Source: Trueperaceae bacterium (lineage in GTDB: Bacteria; Deinococcota; Deinococci; Deinococcales; Trueperaceae). From it: a DNA stretch of 37,211 bases. Positions 1-8,258 of the stretch are shown here, piece by piece. Where the stretch lies: the NCBI GenBank assembly GCA_007130355.1, contig SLSQ01000050.1, forward strand, positions 1 through 37,211, in the 5' to 3' direction. Each line of letters begins with the position of its first letter. Position 1 is the first letter of the stretch. Below the pieces are notes generated by a model that saw only the letters and a program-made list of their open reading frames with translations, had not been told where the DNA came from and searched no databases. Position numbers and translations under genes: made by a program.

Positions 1-824
1 AGCAGCGCGCAGCCGGCCGCCAGCGGACCGTCCGATCGGGCCGGACCGCCGGCGCCCTGGTAGCCCGCCAGGAACGCGGCGCGCAGCTCCGGACGGCCCG
101 GCCAGACGGTCGTCGCGAGGCGCGCCAGGTCGGTCTCGGGAAGGTCGGCCCGGGCGTGCTCGAGGTCGACGATCCCGCGGAGCTCCGCTCCCTGAACCAA
201 CCAGTTCCACGGCCCGAAGTCGCGGTGGCAGGCGGTCCGCGCGCGACCGGCGGCGAGCGCCGGCAGGCGGTCGAGGAGCCTCGGGCCCACCGGGCCGACC
301 AGCTCGGCGGCGGTCCGTCGCAGCTTCCGGATCCGCAGGGCGTACGCCTCGGCGACGTCACGGGCGTCGGCGGCGAAGGCGGCGAGCGCCGCGTCGGACC
401 GATGCAGCCGTGCCGACCAGCGGCCGGCGGCGGCGTGCACGGCCTCGTCGTCGGGGCCGCAGGCGTCGGGGCCGCAGGCGTCGGGGCCGAGGCCGGATCG
501 GTGCGTACCGGAGCCGGGAGCGCCGGCGAGCGGGCGCCCGGGGAGTTCGGACAGGAGGAGGAGCGGAGGGTCGTCGCGAACGGCGAGCAGGGTGGGCAGG
601 AGCTCGATGCCGGCCCGAGTCCAGCCGCGGAGCGCGTCCCGCTCGCGGCGGTGCTTGTCGCGCGTCCGGTGCCGCTTCGCGAACGCGCCGCCCCCTTCGA
701 ACCGGAGGTGGAGGACGCGCGCGTCGCCGTGGCCTCCGGAGCGGTCCTCCCAGCCACGCAGCGCACGGCCGGCGAGGAGGGCCGCGTCGGCGGCGAGGTC
801 GTGCGCGTCGGACGGGGCGGGCAC
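1..824 (-). CDS. Aminoglycoside phosphotransferase (APH)-fold kinase, 3' end cut by window
   Basis: I translated this on the minus strand from GTG at 824; the frame is open to base 1 (about 274 codons), so the C-terminus lies outside. The protein has the APH/choline-kinase fold signature: Brenner motif HRDFGPWN (H200, D202, N207) followed by the metal-binding IVDLEHA segment. The N-lobe holds FAKRHRTRDK, which may supply the ATP-binding Lys. Family members phosphorylate small hydroxylated substrates such as aminoglycosides, homoserine or fructosamines; nothing here fixes the substrate. A TACGCT -10 box ends 9 bases before the GTG and no Shine-Dalgarno is visible, so leaderless translation is likely. 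Residues about 113-125 contain a repeated PDACG unit from a DNA repeat. The gene is divergent from rpsO. Family assignment is firm, function unknown. Confidence 0.8.
   Translation of the reverse strand, partial: MPAPSDAHDLAADAALLAGRALRGWEDRSGGHGDARVLHLRFEGGGAFAKRHRTRDKHRRERDALRGWTRAGIELLPTLLAVRDDPPLLLLSELPGRPLAGAPGSGTHRSGLGPDACGPDACGPDDEAVHAAAGRWSARLHRSDAALAAFAADARDVAEAYALRIRKLRRTAAELVGPVGPRLLDRLPALAAGRARTACHRDFGPWNWLVQGAELRGIVDLEHARADLPETDLARLATTVWPGRPELRAAFLAGYQGAGGPARSDGPLAAGCAL
450..488. repeat. 15-bp tandem repeat, 2.6 copies, inside the kinase gene
   Basis: Unit GTCGGGGCCGCAGGC is repeated at 450-464 and 465-479, with a partial third copy at 480-488. In the minus-strand protein it encodes a repeated PDACG peptide in a linker-like segment. 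A multiple of three keeps the frame, so copy number could vary by slippage without breaking the gene. Confidence 0.8.
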
Positions 825-832
825 CGGTGTGG

Positions 833-839
833 TAGCGTA
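833..839. promoter_or_regulatory. Overlapping -10 elements (TAGCGTA / TACGCTA), divergent kinase and rpsO
   Basis: The heptamer TAGCGTA reads TAGCGT on the plus strand (833-838) and TACGCT on the minus strand (839-834). The minus-strand hexamer lies 9 bases before the kinase GTG. The plus-strand hexamer could start an rpsO transcript with a leader of roughly 70 bases. No good -35 is visible on either side. The minus-strand use is better supported. Confidence 0.45.
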
Positions 840-914
840 CCCCTTCGGACGACGCGGCCGCGACCCATCTATCGCGGGTTCGGTCGGGTCTCCACGATTT
901 GAAGGGAGCACGTC

Positions 915-1184
915 ATGGCCATGGACGCCGCAGCGAAACTCGAGGTCGTGCGCAAGTACGGCGAAAGCGAGACCGACACCGGCAGCACGCGGGTGCAGGT
1001 CGCCCTCCTGACCGCCCGCATCCAGGAGCTCTCCGAGCACCTGCAGCGGAACAAGAAGGACCACCACGGTCGCCGCGGCCTGCTGGTCATGGTCGGGAAG
1101 CGCAAGCGCCTCCTCTCGTACCTCGAGAAGACCGACTTCGAGGGCTACAAGAGCCTGATCGCCGATCTCGGCCTGCGTCGCTGA
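915..1184 (+). CDS. rpsO: 30S ribosomal protein S15
   Basis: An 89-aa protein of standard S15 length. It binds the central domain of 16S rRNA early in 30S assembly. Recognisable S15 segments are [16 protein letters not shown] (residues about 21-36), the [16 protein letters not shown] loop (about 42-57) and the KRKRLLSYL helix. ATG at 915 is preceded by the Shine-Dalgarno GAAGGGAG. A second ATG two codons later (921) is possible but less well spaced. The gene is followed by a strong hairpin and then pnp, the same rpsO-pnp order as in many bacteria. Confidence 0.97.
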   Translation: MAMDAAAKLEVVRKYGESETDTGSTRVQVALLTARIQELSEHLQRNKKDHHGRRGLLVMVGKRKRLLSYLEKTDFEGYKSLIADLGLRR

Positions 1185-1241
1185 CTTCGGTGCGACCGGA
1201 CGCGTTCGCGACGTCCCGTGCGCGTCGCTCGGCGTCGCCCT

Positions 1242-1272
1242 GCGGCGGAACGGTTCCGGACCGTTCCGCCGC
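1242..1272 (+). terminator. Perfect 13-bp hairpin between rpsO and pnp
   Basis: Left arm 1242-1254 (GCGGCGGAACGGT), 5-base loop 1255-1259, right arm 1260-1272, with no mismatch. There is no T-tract after it. It could be an rpsO terminator or attenuator, or a processing hairpin like the RNase III site in the rpsO-pnp spacer of E. coli. The hairpin is seen directly; its role is inferred. Confidence 0.7.
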
Positions 1273-1385
1273 GCACGTATACCGGCACGGTCCCCACGGG
1301 TCGCCGGCCTCCGAACCCCTCGCCCGATTTTGATCCCCGGCCCCGCTATCGGCCGGAACCCGGAACCACCGGCGAAGGAGATCAC

Positions 1386-3602
1386 GTGAACATTCCATCT
1401 GGACACAGATACGTCACCGAACTGGGCGGCCGCGAACTGGTCATCGAGACCGGCAAGTACGCCAAGCAGGCGTCGGGCAGCGTCACGGTCCGCTACGGCG
1501 ACACGATGGTGCTCGTCACCGCCGAGATGCAGGACGACCCGAAACCGATCCCGTTCCTGCCGCTCACCGTCGAGTACGAGGAACGGCACTACGCCATCGG
1601 TAGGATCCCGGGCTCGTTCCTGCGCCGCGAGGGGCGTCCGGGTGCCCAGGCGACGTTGAACGCACGGCTCACCGACCGTCAGATCCGGCCGCTGTTCCCG
1701 AAGCAGTTGCGGAACGAGACGCAGGTGATCGTGACGGTCCTCTCCGCCGACCAGAAGAACGACGCCGGTCCGCTCGGCGCGATCGGCGCCTCGGCGGCGC
1801 TCGCGCTGAGCGACGTGCCCTGGGAAGGTCCGACCGCCTGCCATCACGTCGGGTACCTGAACGGCGCGTACGTCATGGCGCCCACCTTCCAGCAGCTGCA
1901 GGAAAGCGACCTCGAGCTCACCGTCGCGGCGACCGCCGACGCGGTGCTGATGGTCGAGGCGGCCGCGAACGAGCTGCCCGAGGAGGTCATGGTCGGCGCG
2001 ATCGAGTTCGCGCAGCGCGAACTGCGGCCGGTGATCGACCTGATCGCGCGCATGCGCGACGAGCTCGGCAAGGAGAAGAAGTCGTTCGTCCCGGCGCTCG
2101 ACGTCGACCCGGCCGACGTCGACGCCGTCACCGAGGCGGCCGAGCGCGCCGGCCTGGCTCAGGTTCTGCGCACACCCGGCAAGCACGACCGCAGCACCGC
2201 GATCAAGGAGGTGCGCGACCGGATCCTCGACGCGATGATCCCCGATCCGGAGGCCGAAGGGGCCGCCGCCCGCCGCGCGGAACTGAAGTCCGCCTTCGGA
2301 ACCGCCGAGAGCCGCGTCATGCGCCGCATGGTGCTCGACGAACGGGTCCGCACCGACGGCCGGCGGCCGGACGAGATCCGGCCGATCTGGATCGAGACCG
2401 GCGTGCTGCCGATGGCGCACGGCTCCGCCGTGTTCACCCGCGGCGAGACGCAGGTGCTCTCGGTGAGCACCCTCGGAACCGGTCGCGACAACCGCCTGGT
2501 CGACGACCTGGGCCTCGACGACACCGAAGAGTTCATGCTGCACTACAACTTCCCGCCGTACTCGACCGGCGAGGTGAAGCGGATGATGGGCGTGTCGCGT
2601 CGCGAGCAGGGCCACGGCAACCTGGCCCGGCGCGCGATCGTCGGGCAGCTGCCCGACAAGGAGTCGTTCCCGTACGTGATCCGCTCGGTCGGCGAGACGC
2701 TCGAGTCGAACGGTTCGTCGTCGATGGCGACCGTCTGCGCCACCAGCTTGTCGCTGATGGACGCCGGCGTACCGCTCGAGGCGCCGGTCGCAGGGATCGC
2801 CATGGGCCTGATCAAGGACGGCGATCGCCACGAGATCCTCTCCGACATCCTCGGCAGCGAGGATGCGCTCGGCGACATGGACTTCAAGGTGACCGGCACC
2901 GAGCGTGGCGTGACCGCCCTGCAGATGGACATCAAGGTGCGCGGGATCGACGCGGAGGTGATGAACCACGCGCTCGATCAGGCGCGCGCCGGCCGGCTGC
3001 ACATCCTGGGCCTGATGAAGGAGGCGCTGCCGGAGCCGCGCCGCGACCTGAACCCGCGCGCCCCGCGGATCGAGACGGTCCGCATCCCCTCCGACAAGAT
3101 CGGCACCGTGATCGGACCGGGCGGGAAGCAGATCCGCGAGCTCGAAGCGCTCGGCGCCAAGGTCGAGATCGAGGAGGACGGTCAGGTCCGGATCTACACC
3201 GACGACGGCGAGGTCGCCGCCGAGGTGAAGCGCCGGATCGAGGCGCTGACCGAGTCGCCGGAGGTCGGCAAGACGTACGAGGGCAAGGTCGCCAAGATCG
3301 TCGACTTCGGCGCCTTCGTGACCCTCTTCCCCGGCACCGACGGACTGCTGCACATCAGCCAGATCGCCGAGGGGCGCGTCGAATCGGTCTCGGAGCACCT
3401 GAACGAGGGCCAGCCGTTGACGGTGAAGATCAACGCCATCGACGACCGCGGCAAGATCGACCTGGTCCGCCCGGAGCTCGAAGGGGTCGTGCCCCCGCGC
3501 GCGCCCCGTCGTGGCGGCGGCGACCGGCCCCCGCGCGGTGGCGACCGCGGACCGCGCGACCGTGGCCCCCGCGGCGGTGGCCGCGGACCGCGCGACGGCT
3601 GA
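1386..3602 (+). CDS. pnp: Polyribonucleotide nucleotidyltransferase (PNPase)
   Basis: 738 codons. A phosphorolytic 3'-5' exoribonuclease that forms a trimer and degrades RNA to nucleoside diphosphates. Order: first RNase PH core (about 10-140), helical linker (about 240-315), second RNase PH core from RTDGRRPDEIRPIW (about 321) onward, KH domain with the GPGG loop (about 577), S1 domain from VGKTYEGKVAKIVDFGAF (about 627), and a Gly/Arg-rich tail of about 35 residues with RGG-like repeats. GTG at 1386 was chosen: GAAGGAGA sits 5-12 bases upstream and family homology begins there. The frame is open back to 1218, but that stretch contains the intergenic hairpin. The RG-rich tail may add RNA affinity. 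Confidence 0.96.
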   Translation: MNIPSGHRYVTELGGRELVIETGKYAKQASGSVTVRYGDTMVLVTAEMQDDPKPIPFLPLTVEYEERHYAIGRIPGSFLRREGRPGAQATLNARLTDRQIRPLFPKQLRNETQVIVTVLSADQKNDAGPLGAIGASAALALSDVPWEGPTACHHVGYLNGAYVMAPTFQQLQESDLELTVAATADAVLMVEAAANELPEEVMVGAIEFAQRELRPVIDLIARMRDELGKEKKSFVPALDVDPADVDAVTEAAERAGLAQVLRTPGKHDRSTAIKEVRDRILDAMIPDPEAEGAAARRAELKSAFGTAESRVMRRMVLDERVRTDGRRPDEIRPIWIETGVLPMAHGSAVFTRGETQVLSVSTLGTGRDNRLVDDLGLDDTEEFMLHYNFPPYSTGEVKRMMGVSRREQGHGNLARRAIVGQLPDKESFPYVIRSVGETLESNGSSSMATVCATSLSLMDAGVPLEAPVAGIAMGLIKDGDRHEILSDILGSEDALGDMDFKVTGTERGVTALQMDIKVRGIDAEVMNHALDQARAGRLHILGLMKEALPEPRRDLNPRAPRIETVRIPSDKIGTVIGPGGKQIRELEALGAKVEIEEDGQVRIYTDDGEVAAEVKRRIEALTESPEVGKTYEGKVAKIVDFGAFVTLFPGTDGLLHISQIAEGRVESVSEHLNEGQPLTVKINAIDDRGKIDLVRPELEGVVPPRAPRRGGGDRPPRGGDRGPRDRGPRGGGRGPRDG

Positions 3603-3620
3603 ACCGAACGGACCCGAAGC

Positions 3621-3645
3621 TCGCACCGTCCGGACGACGGTGCGA
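3621..3645 (+). terminator. Perfect 10-bp hairpin after pnp
   Basis: Left arm 3621-3630 (TCGCACCGTC), loop 3631-3635, right arm 3636-3645. It begins 18 bases after the pnp stop codon. There is no T-tract. Likely a transcript end or an mRNA-stabilising 3' hairpin. Confidence 0.6.
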
Positions 3646-3801
3646 CCCGAGCGTCCCGACGTCCCGACGAAGGCGTCCGACCCGCCGCCGTTCCGGCCCC
3701 GCGCCGGCACGACGGTCCCTCTGAATATCGACGCGCCCGCCGCGCGCACGTCCCGGCACCCCCGACGACGCACCGCGGCACGAGGCGCCCCGCGAGGAGC
3801 C

Positions 3802-5463
3802 ATGGCACGAAAGAACGAGAAGTCCCTCCGCATCATCCCGTTCGGCGGGATGGGCGAAATCGGCAAGAACATGTTCGCCTTCCAGTACCGCGACGAGATC
3901 CTGATGGTCGACGGCGGGCTCGCCTTCCCGGACGCCGAGATGCTCGGCGTCGACATCCTGGTCCCCAAGATCGACTGGGTCGTCGAGAACGCCTCGAAGA
4001 TCAAGGGCTGGGTCCTCACCCACGGGCACGAGGACCACATCGGCGGCCTGCCGTACATGCTCAAGCAGCTGCCGAAGAAGATCCCCATGTACGGCGCGAA
4101 GCTGACGCTCGGCCTGCTGCGCGGCAAGTTCGACGAGTTCAAGCTCAAGGAGAGCGACGTCGACCTGCGCGAGATCACGCCCGACGACCGCGTCAAGATC
4201 AGCGACTGCTTCACCGTCGACTTCTTCCGTATGACGCACTCGATCCCCGACAACAGCGGCCTGGTGATCCACACGCCGATGGGACGGATCGTGCACAGCG
4301 GCGACTTCAAGCTCGACTACCACCCGGCCGACGGCAAGACCAGCCACCTCGCCAAGATCGCCGCCGCCGGCGTCGACGGCGTGCTGCTGCTCCTCTCCGA
4401 CTCCACGAACGGCGAGCGTCCCGGCTTCACCCCGAGCGAACGGGACGTGATGAACGCGGTCGACGACCTCGTGGCCGACGCGCCCGGGCGCGTGATCGTC
4501 ACCACCTTCAGCAGCCACGTGCACCGTCTGCAGAACTTCATCCGCGTCGCGGAGAAGCACGACCGTCGCGTGGTGGTCGAGGGCCGCTCGATGGTCAAGA
4601 ACACCAAGATCGCGCAGGAGCTCGGGTACCTGGAGACGAAGCGCCCGCTGCTGTCGATGGAGCAGGTGGACCAGCTCCAGAACGACAAGATCATGGTGCT
4701 CTGCACCGGCAGTCAGGGCCAGCCCATGGCCGCCCTGTCCCGGCTCGCCGGCGGCACGCACCGCAAGCTGAGCCTGCAGAAGAACGACACGATCATCATG
4801 AGCAGCAACCCGATCCCCGGCAACGAAGAGGCGGTCAACCGGGTGGTCAACCAGCTCTACGAGCGTGGCGTTCGGGTGCTCTACCCGCCCAAGTACAAGG
4901 TGCACGCCTCGGGCCACGCCAGCCAGGAGGAGCTCAAGTTGATCCTGGACCTGGCCCGACCGAAGTTCTTCATCCCCTGGCACGGCGAACCGCGCCACCA
5001 GGTGAACCACGGCTGGCTGGCCGAGAGCATGCCGCGCCCCCCGAAGAAGATCGTCATCCCCAAGAACGGCGACGTGCTCGAGCTGAGCAAGGACGACCTG
5101 AAGGTCGTCGGCGAGGTCGACGCCGGCATCGTGTACATCGACTCGATGGGCCGCAGCGCCGACGAGATCGGCGAGCCGATCATCCGCGACCGTCAGACCC
5201 TGAGCAACGAGGGCGTGGTCGTGATCATGGCGCTGGCGGGCAAGAAGCCTTCGGTCACGGTGATCGTGCGCGGCGTCGCCGGAAGCGGCAACGGCCTCAC
5301 CAAGGAGATCGAGAAGATCGCCCTGGACGGGGTGAAGCGCGGCATCCGCGAGAAGAAGCGTCTGAACGACATTCGCGACGACATCTTCTACCCGGTCCGC
5401 CGGCACCTTCGGAAGACGACCGGACGCACGCCGTTGATCGTGCCGACGGTGATCGAAGGCTGA
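3802..5463 (+). CDS. rnj: Ribonuclease J
   Basis: 553 codons. A metallo-beta-lactamase/beta-CASP ribonuclease with endonuclease and 5'-3' exonuclease activity in mRNA turnover and rRNA maturation. The zinc motif HGHEDH lies at H74-H79, followed by GGLP. Later beta-CASP segments are SDSTNGERPG, the FSSHVHRLQ motif, CTGSQGQPMAAL and HASGHASQEELK, then HGEPRHQ. The C-terminal domain ends in FYPVRRHLRKTTGRTPLIVP, typical of RNase J. ATG 3802 has an upstream GCGAGGAG and fits the start of homology; the open frame back to 3511 overlaps pnp and is spurious. Position after rpsO-pnp forms an RNA-processing cluster, although the 199-bp gap contains a hairpin, so a separate promoter is likely. Confidence 0.95.
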   Translation: MARKNEKSLRIIPFGGMGEIGKNMFAFQYRDEILMVDGGLAFPDAEMLGVDILVPKIDWVVENASKIKGWVLTHGHEDHIGGLPYMLKQLPKKIPMYGAKLTLGLLRGKFDEFKLKESDVDLREITPDDRVKISDCFTVDFFRMTHSIPDNSGLVIHTPMGRIVHSGDFKLDYHPADGKTSHLAKIAAAGVDGVLLLLSDSTNGERPGFTPSERDVMNAVDDLVADAPGRVIVTTFSSHVHRLQNFIRVAEKHDRRVVVEGRSMVKNTKIAQELGYLETKRPLLSMEQVDQLQNDKIMVLCTGSQGQPMAALSRLAGGTHRKLSLQKNDTIIMSSNPIPGNEEAVNRVVNQLYERGVRVLYPPKYKVHASGHASQEELKLILDLARPKFFIPWHGEPRHQVNHGWLAESMPRPPKKIVIPKNGDVLELSKDDLKVVGEVDAGIVYIDSMGRSADEIGEPIIRDRQTLSNEGVVVIMALAGKKPSVTVIVRGVAGSGNGLTKEIEKIALDGVKRGIREKKRLNDIRDDIFYPVRRHLRKTTGRTPLIVPTVIEG

Positions 5464-5470
5464 CGACGGG

Positions 5471-6154
5471 TCAGTCGACCCGCCCGGACGCGCGCTCGTC
5501 GTCCGCCCAGGCGACGAGCGCGAGCAGCGCCGGCACCGTTTCGGCCCGCCCCTCCTCGATCAGGTCCCCCGCGTGCAACAGCGCGTCGGCCGGCCGGTCG
5601 TGGGCATCGCGGCCGACGGCGTACACCGGCGTGCCGTCGCGCCACAGGGCCACCGCGGCGGCACACGGCACGGCGTAGAGCACGTCGACCTCGCGCGGGT
5701 CGGGTCGGAAGCCGGCGAGCGGCCGGGACGTGCGCATCGCGAACGTCTCGTGCAGTTCCCGATCGTTCGTCCCGTCCCCGTAGCGACGATCGCTGCGGAA
5801 GGTACCGAGCGCGTGCAGGTCCGTGACCTCGACCGGGAGGCCGAGCTCCTCCTCGACCTCGCGCAGCGCCTGCGGCCAGAACTCGCCGGACCGGAGGTGC
5901 CCGCCGACGGTCACGTCGAGCTTTCCGGCGCCGGTGTCCTTGTACGGCGAGCGGCGCTGGACCAGCACGCGCCCCTCGGGATCGACGATCCACAGGTGGA
6001 ACGCCCGGTGCAGGTCGCCGTCGCGGTGCACCTCGCGCCGCGACTTGACGACGCCGGTCGGGCGCCCCTGATCGTCGACGACGTCGAGCGGCTCGTCGGC
6101 ATCCTGGCGCGCCAGCGCCTCCCCTCGTTCCCGCAGCGGATCCGGTTTCGACAC
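5471..6154 (-). CDS. NUDIX hydrolase, isopentenyl-diphosphate-isomerase-like subgroup
   Basis: 227 codons, GTG start at 6154. NUDIX enzymes hydrolyse nucleoside diphosphates linked to another moiety. Residues about 45-85 resemble the IDI-like subgroup (HRAFHLWIVDPEGRVLVQRR, then VTVGGH). The NUDIX box reads GHLRSGEFWPQALREVEEELGL: the REVEEELG helix is intact, but the spacer after the first Glu has six residues rather than the usual seven. The start is supported by TAGGCT at 6166-6161, exactly 6 bases upstream, with no Shine-Dalgarno. The 3' end is convergent with RNase J (stop codons 7 bases apart). Substrate unknown; true IDI activity is unlikely because the C-terminal part does not look like IDI. 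Confidence 0.88.
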   Translation of the reverse strand: MSKPDPLRERGEALARQDADEPLDVVDDQGRPTGVVKSRREVHRDGDLHRAFHLWIVDPEGRVLVQRRSPYKDTGAGKLDVTVGGHLRSGEFWPQALREVEEELGLPVEVTDLHALGTFRSDRRYGDGTNDRELHETFAMRTSRPLAGFRPDPREVDVLYAVPCAAAVALWRDGTPVYAVGRDAHDRPADALLHAGDLIEEGRAETVPALLALVAWADDERASGRVD

Positions 6155-6160
6155 GACGTC

Positions 6161-6166
6161 AGCCTA
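6161..6166 (-). promoter_or_regulatory. Leaderless -10 box (TAGGCT) of the NUDIX gene
   Basis: TAGGCT on the minus strand with 6 bases to the GTG start. The expected transcription start falls at or next to the start codon. No convincing -35 is seen. Confidence 0.6.
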
Positions 6167-6210
6167 TCGAGACGCGGCGACCGGCGCCACCACGGATCGT
6201 GTGCCCTGCG

Positions 6211-7692
6211 TCACGACGGCGCCGGGGCCGCCGCCCGCTCCAGGCGCGTCACGAACCGGTCCAGGTCGTCGGGGCGGGTGCGGTGGTTGCAGAGCGCGAC
6301 GCGGATGCACGGACGACCGCGCAGCGTGGTCCCGGAGGGGACGAAGTCGCCCTCCTCCTGCAGCTCGTCGACCAGCGTCCGGTTCGCCGCGTCGATCGCG
6401 TCCCGATCGGCCCCCTCCGGCAGGACGCGAAGGCAGACGATATCGGCCTCGACCGGCGCGACCCGCTCCAGGACCGGGCTCGCGTCGACCCGCGCCGCGA
6501 GGTGCCGGGCCTGGTCCGCGTTCCGTTCGAGCACCCGTGCGAAGCCGTCGGTTCCGTACGCCAGGAAGCCCATCCACACCTTCAGCGCCTTGAAGCCGCG
6601 GGTCAGCTGGGGTCCGTACTCCGACAGCCAGGTCGAGCGGCCGGCCAAGCCCCTTCCGGACCGGGCCAGGTACGGCGGCATCACCGAGAACGCCTCACGG
6701 TGCGCCACCTCGTCCCGCACGAGCACCGCCCCCGCCTCGAACGGCGCGTGGAGGCCCTTGTGCAGGTCCAACGCGACCGAGTCGGCCCGCTCGATCCCCG
6801 CGATCTTCGGGCGAAGCCGTGCGGACAGGCCGTACGGCGCGCCGATGGCGGCGTCGACGTGGAACCAGAGGCCCTCCTCGGCGCACAGATCGGCCACGGC
6901 GTGCAGGTCGTCGAAGGCGCCGGTGTTCACCGTCCCCGCCGTGGCCACGACCAGCCACGGCCGCCGCCCCGCCGCCCGGTCGTGGGCGACCGCCCGTCGG
7001 AGCGCGGCCACGTCGATGCGGAACGCCTCGTCGGTCGCGACCGGGTGAAGGGCGCGGCTGCCGTGCCCCATCAGTTCCAGCGAGCGCGCGTGGCACGAGT
7101 GCACCTCGCCCGAGGCGTACGCGACGAGCGGCTCCCGCAGGCCTTCGATCCCTTGAACACGCACGTCCGGGACGTGGGCGTGCCGCGCCACCGCCGCACC
7201 GATCAGGTTGGCGACCGACGCGCCGCTGGTCATCACGCCGCTCGCCGACTTCGGCAGACCGATCATCTCCTTGCACCAGTCCAGCACCTGCCGCTCGACG
7301 CGTGCGGCGCCGATCTCGGTCCCGCCGAGGTTCGACGCGTCGATCGCCGCGAGGAACTCGGCGAGCGCGCCGATCACCGTTCCCGAACCCATGTAGTACG
7401 CCCAGAACCGTGGGTGGTCGTTCCCCATCCGGTACGGCACCACTCGCTCGCGGAACGCGGCGTAGGCGGCCTCGGCGCCCAGCGGGGTCCGGGGCGCCGG
7501 GCCTTCGAAGGTCGCCGCCACCTCGTCCGGCATCTTCGTCCAGACGGGCCGGTCCCGCACCGTGCGCAGATCGTCGAACGCGTCGTCGATCATTCGGTGC
7601 GCGAGCGCGCGCGTCCGGTCCCAGTCGCTGGGGTCGAGGGTCGGGCCGGCCCCGTCGCCTTCGGGTTCCTCGGTACGCCACGGTCGGTTCAT
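6211..7692 (-). CDS. PLP-dependent group II decarboxylase (aromatic-amino-acid/tyrosine decarboxylase-like)
   Basis: 493 codons. Members of this fold-type I family decarboxylate amino acids such as Tyr, Trp, DOPA or Glu. Seen: TSGASVANLIGA (phosphate-binding region, about 155-166), H198 in GEVHSCH (ring-stacking His), D280 in WFHVDAAIGAPYG (pyridine-nitrogen Asp), and the Schiff-base Lys K312 in SVALDLHKGLHAP. Most relatives have D-P/A-HKW around this Lys; here it is DLHKGL, so substrate preference may differ. ATG at 7692 follows a good GGCGAGGA Shine-Dalgarno. A 56-base gap separates it from the downstream NUDIX gene on the same strand, but that gene has its own -10 box. Family sure; substrate unknown. 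Confidence 0.92.
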   Translation of the reverse strand: MNRPWRTEEPEGDGAGPTLDPSDWDRTRALAHRMIDDAFDDLRTVRDRPVWTKMPDEVAATFEGPAPRTPLGAEAAYAAFRERVVPYRMGNDHPRFWAYYMGSGTVIGALAEFLAAIDASNLGGTEIGAARVERQVLDWCKEMIGLPKSASGVMTSGASVANLIGAAVARHAHVPDVRVQGIEGLREPLVAYASGEVHSCHARSLELMGHGSRALHPVATDEAFRIDVAALRRAVAHDRAAGRRPWLVVATAGTVNTGAFDDLHAVADLCAEEGLWFHVDAAIGAPYGLSARLRPKIAGIERADSVALDLHKGLHAPFEAGAVLVRDEVAHREAFSVMPPYLARSGRGLAGRSTWLSEYGPQLTRGFKALKVWMGFLAYGTDGFARVLERNADQARHLAARVDASPVLERVAPVEADIVCLRVLPEGADRDAIDAANRTLVDELQEEGDFVPSGTTLRGRPCIRVALCNHRTRPDDLDRFVTRLERAAAPAPS

Positions 7693-8012
7693 GGGAATCC
7701 TCGCCTTTCGCTCGGACGTCCGGCACGACCAGGCGCCGTCCGTCGCAGGTCGTCGCGTGCCGCGGTGCGTACGTCGTTCAGCCTACGACGCGACGTCCGT
7801 CGTGCGTTCCGGCCGAACCGGATCGGCGTCGCGGTCCGATGCACGATCGTTCACGACGTGCGAACGTGCGGAGGAGGCCGCGTCCGATACGTCGGTACCG
7901 ACTGGAGGCGACGCCATGGACCGAAGCGAACGTTCCCGAACTCTTCGTCGACGTCGGAACCTCCTCGCCCGGGTCCTCGCGGCCAGGGCCGTCGGTCGCG
8001 CGCCTCGCCGCC
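7693..8012. other. Intergenic stretch between decarboxylase and tRNA promoter
   Basis: No gene is convincing here. On the minus strand a TAGGCT (7785-7780) could serve the decarboxylase with a long leader. An ATG at 7916 with GGAGG upstream opens a plus-strand frame, but it runs straight through the tRNA gene without a stop. A 44-codon minus-strand frame (7917-7783) lacks a ribosome-binding site and has weak third-position GC. Confidence 0.5.
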
Positions 8013-8041
8013 TTGACCTGGTCGCGGAGCGCGAGTATGCT
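8013..8041 (+). promoter_or_regulatory. Consensus sigma-70-type promoter of tRNA-Pro
   Basis: -35 TTGACC (8013-8018), 17-base spacer, -10 TATGCT (8036-8041). Transcription would start near 8048, about 6 bases before the mature tRNA. This is the best-matched promoter in the window, as expected for a stable RNA. Confidence 0.85.
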
Positions 8042-8053
8042 TGGCGTCCGCGA

Positions 8054-8130
8054 CGGGGTGTAGCGCAGCCTGGTAGCGCACTTGACTGGGGGTCAAGTGG
8101 TCGCTGGTTCAAATCCAGTCACCCCGACCA
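8054..8130 (+). tRNA. tRNA-Pro (anticodon GGG)
   Basis: A full cloverleaf of 77 bases. Acceptor CGGGGTG (8054-8060) pairs perfectly with CACCCCG (8120-8126), with discriminator A8127 and encoded CCA 8128-8130. The anticodon arm is CTTGA-CTGGGGG-TCAAG, giving anticodon GGG, which reads CCC and CCU. The T arm is CTGG-TTCAAAT-CCAG. The D arm AGCGCAGCCTGGTAGCGC has the conserved GG. Confidence 0.97.
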
Positions 8131-8158
8131 ACGACGGCCGTCCCCCACGGCCTTGGCG

Positions 8159-8196
8159 ACGTGCAACGACCCCGTTCCGGCGGGGTCGCTGCACGT
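8159..8196 (+). terminator. Strong hairpin after tRNA-Pro
   Basis: Outer stem ACGTGCA/TGCACGT (8159-8165 with 8190-8196), a single A:C mismatch, inner stem CGACCCCG/CGGGGTCG (8167-8174 with 8181-8188), loop TTCCGG. No T-tract follows. Probable terminator separating the tRNA from kaiB. Confidence 0.7.
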
Positions 8197-8246
8197 GGCG
8201 CGTCGTGCTCCGGCCCCGTCCGACGTACGCGCGTCGTGGGGCGTGG

Positions 8247-8252
8247 TACGGC
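8247..8252 (+). promoter_or_regulatory. Candidate -10 box (TACGGC) of the kaiB operon
   Basis: TACGGC lies 6 bases before the kaiB GTG, the same spacing as the TANNNT boxes of other genes here, although its last base is C rather than T. The GGAG between it and the GTG is too close to act as a normal Shine-Dalgarno. Confidence 0.45.
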
Positions 8253-8258
8253 TGGAGC

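Noticed and set aside
3430-5406. 658-codon minus-strand open frame over pnp and RNase J
   Set aside because: Antisense to two well-recognised genes; no family motifs.
7916-8258. Plus-strand ORF starting at ATG 7916 behind GGAGG
   Set aside because: It has no stop before the tRNA gene and reads through it; composition is Arg-rich noise.
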